16,892 nt of DNA from CAZCWM01 sp964622625 (GTDB lineage Bacteria; Planctomycetota; Phycisphaerae; Phycisphaerales; Phycisphaeraceae). Where the stretch lies: positions 1 through 16,892 of the forward strand of contig CAZUUQ010000062.1 in the NCBI GenBank assembly GCA_964622625.1, read 5' to 3'. Under the pieces are notes generated by a model. That model saw only the letters and a program-made list of their open reading frames with translations, searched no databases and had not been told where the DNA came from. The position numbers and the translations under genes are program-made. This document shows positions 14,638-16,892 of the stretch, one piece after another; the first letter of the stretch is position 1; the number at the start of each line of letters is the position of its first letter.

Positions 14638-16818
14638 TCAGTCGGCGTCGGGGGTGTCCTGGCCTTCGTCGATCAGGCGCAGGACGCGGAGGACTTCGGC
14701 CACCGACCAGGCCTGGGCGAGGCAGCCGACGGGTCGGTGCGGCGGCTGGGCTTCGTGGATCTCGTGGAGCTGGCCGAGGCCCGGTCCGGCGAGGAAGTCG
14801 AGCAGGGGGGTGACGGCTTCGAGGGCGACCTGTCGGGATGCCTGGCTGAACCGGCCGACGCGCAGCACCGCCTCGGCATACGGGCCGATCAGCCACGGCC
14901 AGATGGTGCCCTGGTGGTAGGCCGCGTCGCGATGGTACTGGTCGCCGCTGTACCGCGCGTGGTAGTTGGGATCGTGCTCGGGCAGCGTCCGCAGGCCGAA
15001 GGGTGTGAGCAGATGCGCCGTCACGGCATCGAGCACCTGCTGCTGCTTGGTGCGCGGCAGGGGCGAGTCGGGCAGCGAGGCGACGAAGATCTGGTTGGGT
15101 CGGATGGAGGCGTCGATGTGTTCGTTGCCGGCCTCGTCGGTCCAGACGTGGTCGACCAGACAGTTGTGAGCGTCGGACCAGAAGACCTTGGAAAACGCGC
15201 GGCGGATGCGGGCGGTGAGTCGGTTGAAGTGGTCGGCCAGGTCGCGGTGTGTGTCGGCGATGCGCGCGGCCATGCCGGCGAGCACGTGGTGCCAGAGGGC
15301 GTTGATTTCGACGGCTTTTCCGCAGCGCGGCGTGAAGACCACGTCGCCGCAGGCCGCGTCCATCCAGGTGAGCTGCGTGCGCGGCGAGCCGGCGTGCATC
15401 AGTCCGTCGCCGGCCATGCGGATGTCGTAGTCGGTGCCCTTGATGTAGGCGTCGATGACATCGAGGGCGGCCTGGGCGAGCCAGTCGTTCCAGCTTTCGC
15501 GGTCGTTGGTCGCGTCGAGGTAGGCCATGGCGGCGTGGACGAACCAGAGGCTGGCGTCGACGGTGTTGTAGTGGGCGGTGTTGTCGTCGTAGTCGTCGAA
15601 GCGGTTGGGCACCAGTCCGTTGCGCCGCGACTGGGCGAAGACGCGCAGCGTGTCGCGTGCTTCCTCGAAGCGCCCCGTGGCGAGCATCAGGCCGGGCAGG
15701 GCGATGAAGGTGTCGCGGCCCCAGTCGGAGAACCACGGGTAGCCGGCGAGGATGGTCTTGAGCTTCTGGCCGCGGATGGTGCGATCGACGGTGAAGTCGT
15801 CGGCCGCGACGGCGAGCAGGGCGCGGCGGGGATCGGCGTCCGCGCCGACGTGGTCCAGTACAGGCTGGAGGTGCGCGGCCCGGGCGCGGGTGTCGGGTTG
15901 CGGATCGACCGGATCGCGGCCGAGAGCGACGCTGAGCAGCACTTCCTGCATCGGCGCGGGGTCAAGCTGCACGTGGAATCCGCCGGGCACGAAGAGGTCT
16001 TCCTCGCCGCCCTGCCCGCGTTCGGCATCGACGGGGTAGTGCACGCGGTACCACCAGCAGGGGTCGGGCGCGAAGGTCGAGCCGATGCACTGCAGGCTCA
16101 CGGCCGGGGCGTCGGGCTGATGCGACTGCGCGGCATCGTGCTGCACGATGAGCGTGTCGACGGCCGGCTCGACGCTGAAGCTTGGATGTTCGCCGGTGAC
16201 CAGGCTGTGGAAGTCGCGCAGCGTGAGCATGGGCGACAGGGCGAGCCGCGCGGCCGACTTGCAGCGGTCCAGGCCGTGGATGCGGTAGCGCAGCGTGGCG
16301 GCCTGCTGGTGGTGGTGCAGGAACAGCTCGCGCTCGAAGGTCAGCTCGCCCCAGGTGTACTCCCAGAAGATCGACAGGCCGCGGGCGAAGCGGCGGAGCA
16401 TGGTCGGGCCCTGGGGGTGGACGATGCGGCGGCCTTCGGGGTTGCGGAACAGGTGGCCGGTGAACTCGATGGCCTGCTCGCTGCCGCGGGACTGGAGCGT
16501 GAGGCGTTCGAGCATCTGGGACAGGGCCATCACGCGGCCGACGGGCGGATGCGTGGCGGCGATCAGCAGGCCGTGGTAGCGCTGCGTGTTGACGCCCGCG
16601 GCCGTGCCCATGGCATAGGCGCCCGTGCCGTTGGTCAGCAGCCAGTGCGGTTCGAGCAGGCGGTCGAGGTCGGCTGCGGCATTGGGGCCGGCCGCAATGA
16701 CGTGGCTGAAGTGGGGCAGGTCGGCCGGGTGGTCGTCCTGCCGCGCGATGGCGGCGAAGGGGTTGCGCGGTTCGCCACGTCGGGTGGAGTCGGCGGGGGC
16801 GTGGGTCTGTCGTGGCAC
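14638..16818 (-). CDS. Glycogen debranching enzyme (GH133-type amylo-alpha-1,6-glucosidase)
   Basis: This 726-residue enzyme is predicted to hydrolyse alpha-1,6 branch points in glycogen in the cytoplasm. An N-terminal GDE_N-type domain (about 55-290, starting HWLLTNGTGAYAMGT and RYHGLLIAA) precedes the GDE_C catalytic (alpha/alpha)6 domain (about 340-720). Family blocks are WFSDWGRDTFIALPG (362-376), NGLVPNRFDDY (400-410), QLTWMDA (482-488), PRCGKAVEINALWHHVL (497-513), RPNQIFVASLP (573-583) and YHQGTIWPWLIGPYAEA (634-650). These cover the usual acidic catalytic region. I chose GTG at 16818 because GAGGAG lies eight bases upstream. The frame is open from a GTG at 16860, which lacks a ribosome site. 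It runs convergently with the S24 repressor gene and no other glycogen gene is in view. Confidence 0.93.
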   Translation of the reverse strand: MPRQTHAPADSTRRGEPRNPFAAIARQDDHPADLPHFSHVIAAGPNAAADLDRLLEPHWLLTNGTGAYAMGTAAGVNTQRYHGLLIAATHPPVGRVMALSQMLERLTLQSRGSEQAIEFTGHLFRNPEGRRIVHPQGPTMLRRFARGLSIFWEYTWGELTFERELFLHHHQQAATLRYRIHGLDRCKSAARLALSPMLTLRDFHSLVTGEHPSFSVEPAVDTLIVQHDAAQSHQPDAPAVSLQCIGSTFAPDPCWWYRVHYPVDAERGQGGEEDLFVPGGFHVQLDPAPMQEVLLSVALGRDPVDPQPDTRARAAHLQPVLDHVGADADPRRALLAVAADDFTVDRTIRGQKLKTILAGYPWFSDWGRDTFIALPGLMLATGRFEEARDTLRVFAQSRRNGLVPNRFDDYDDNTAHYNTVDASLWFVHAAMAYLDATNDRESWNDWLAQAALDVIDAYIKGTDYDIRMAGDGLMHAGSPRTQLTWMDAACGDVVFTPRCGKAVEINALWHHVLAGMAARIADTHRDLADHFNRLTARIRRAFSKVFWSDAHNCLVDHVWTDEAGNEHIDASIRPNQIFVASLPDSPLPRTKQQQVLDAVTAHLLTPFGLRTLPEHDPNYHARYSGDQYHRDAAYHQGTIWPWLIGPYAEAVLRVGRFSQASRQVALEAVTPLLDFLAGPGLGQLHEIHEAQPPHRPVGCLAQAWSVAEVLRVLRLIDEGQDTPDAD

Positions 16819-16892
16819 AGGCGCGGCTCCTCGTGCGGCCGTCCATTCATCGGCATGCACAGGTTAGCACATGCGTGGAAGAATTCACCGCG

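Noticed and set aside
14333..15736. Long minus-strand frame overlapping the debranching enzyme
   Set aside because: Arg/Pro-rich composition, no recognisable motif, and it lies in another frame of a clear GH133 gene.

Overview
The window looks like a metagenome-assembled fragment of a GC-rich bacterium, most likely a planctomycete, perhaps of the Phycisphaerae type. That placement is an inference. It rests on base composition, the futalosine-pathway gene mqnD, a XylR-type PBP/AraC regulator, the frequent absence of Shine-Dalgarno sites, and dispersed repeats of the type 'CACCACAGAGGACACAGAG'. Two runs of exactly 100 N (2908-3007 and 9914-10013) are scaffold gaps of unknown true size.

Left part (5-5108): atpA (F1 ATP synthase alpha) and gltA (citrate synthase) lie in tandem. 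After a gap come a XylR-like regulator and a RAYT (REP-associated HUH/Y1 transposase). The RAYT gene is bracketed by copies of a hairpin repeat, AAAACGGT-N7-ACCGTTTT, and more copies occur 2.5-3.3 kb downstream, including one inside a protein-coding gene.

Middle (5132-8442): a response-regulator/GGDEF diguanylate cyclase on the minus strand faces away from a lipoprotein gene and mqnD on the plus strand. Both plus-strand genes carry palindromic or G-rich repeats that are read through in frame as protein insertions.

Right-centre (8443-14243): this is the most interesting part. It is a compact phage-like module without any virion genes. A XRE/S24 (CI/LexA-type) repressor with an apparently complete autocleavage triad faces a minus-strand gene row: a double-HTH protein, an ABC ATPase, a GNAT acetyltransferase-like protein, a ParB-like protein and a terminase large subunit. 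Two overlapping sigma70-type promoters and an 18-bp inverted repeat lie between the repressor and the row. The GNAT and ABC genes look like a split version of the fused ATPase/acetyltransferase family COG2401. A 130-250 bp inverted-repeat element sits at three consecutive junctions of the row and another follows the repressor. I infer a repressor-controlled, domesticated phage DNA-modification or DNA-processing system; its biochemistry is unknown.

Right end (14638-16818): a complete GH133-type glycogen debranching enzyme on the minus strand, separated from the module by about 250 bp in which I see no gene.
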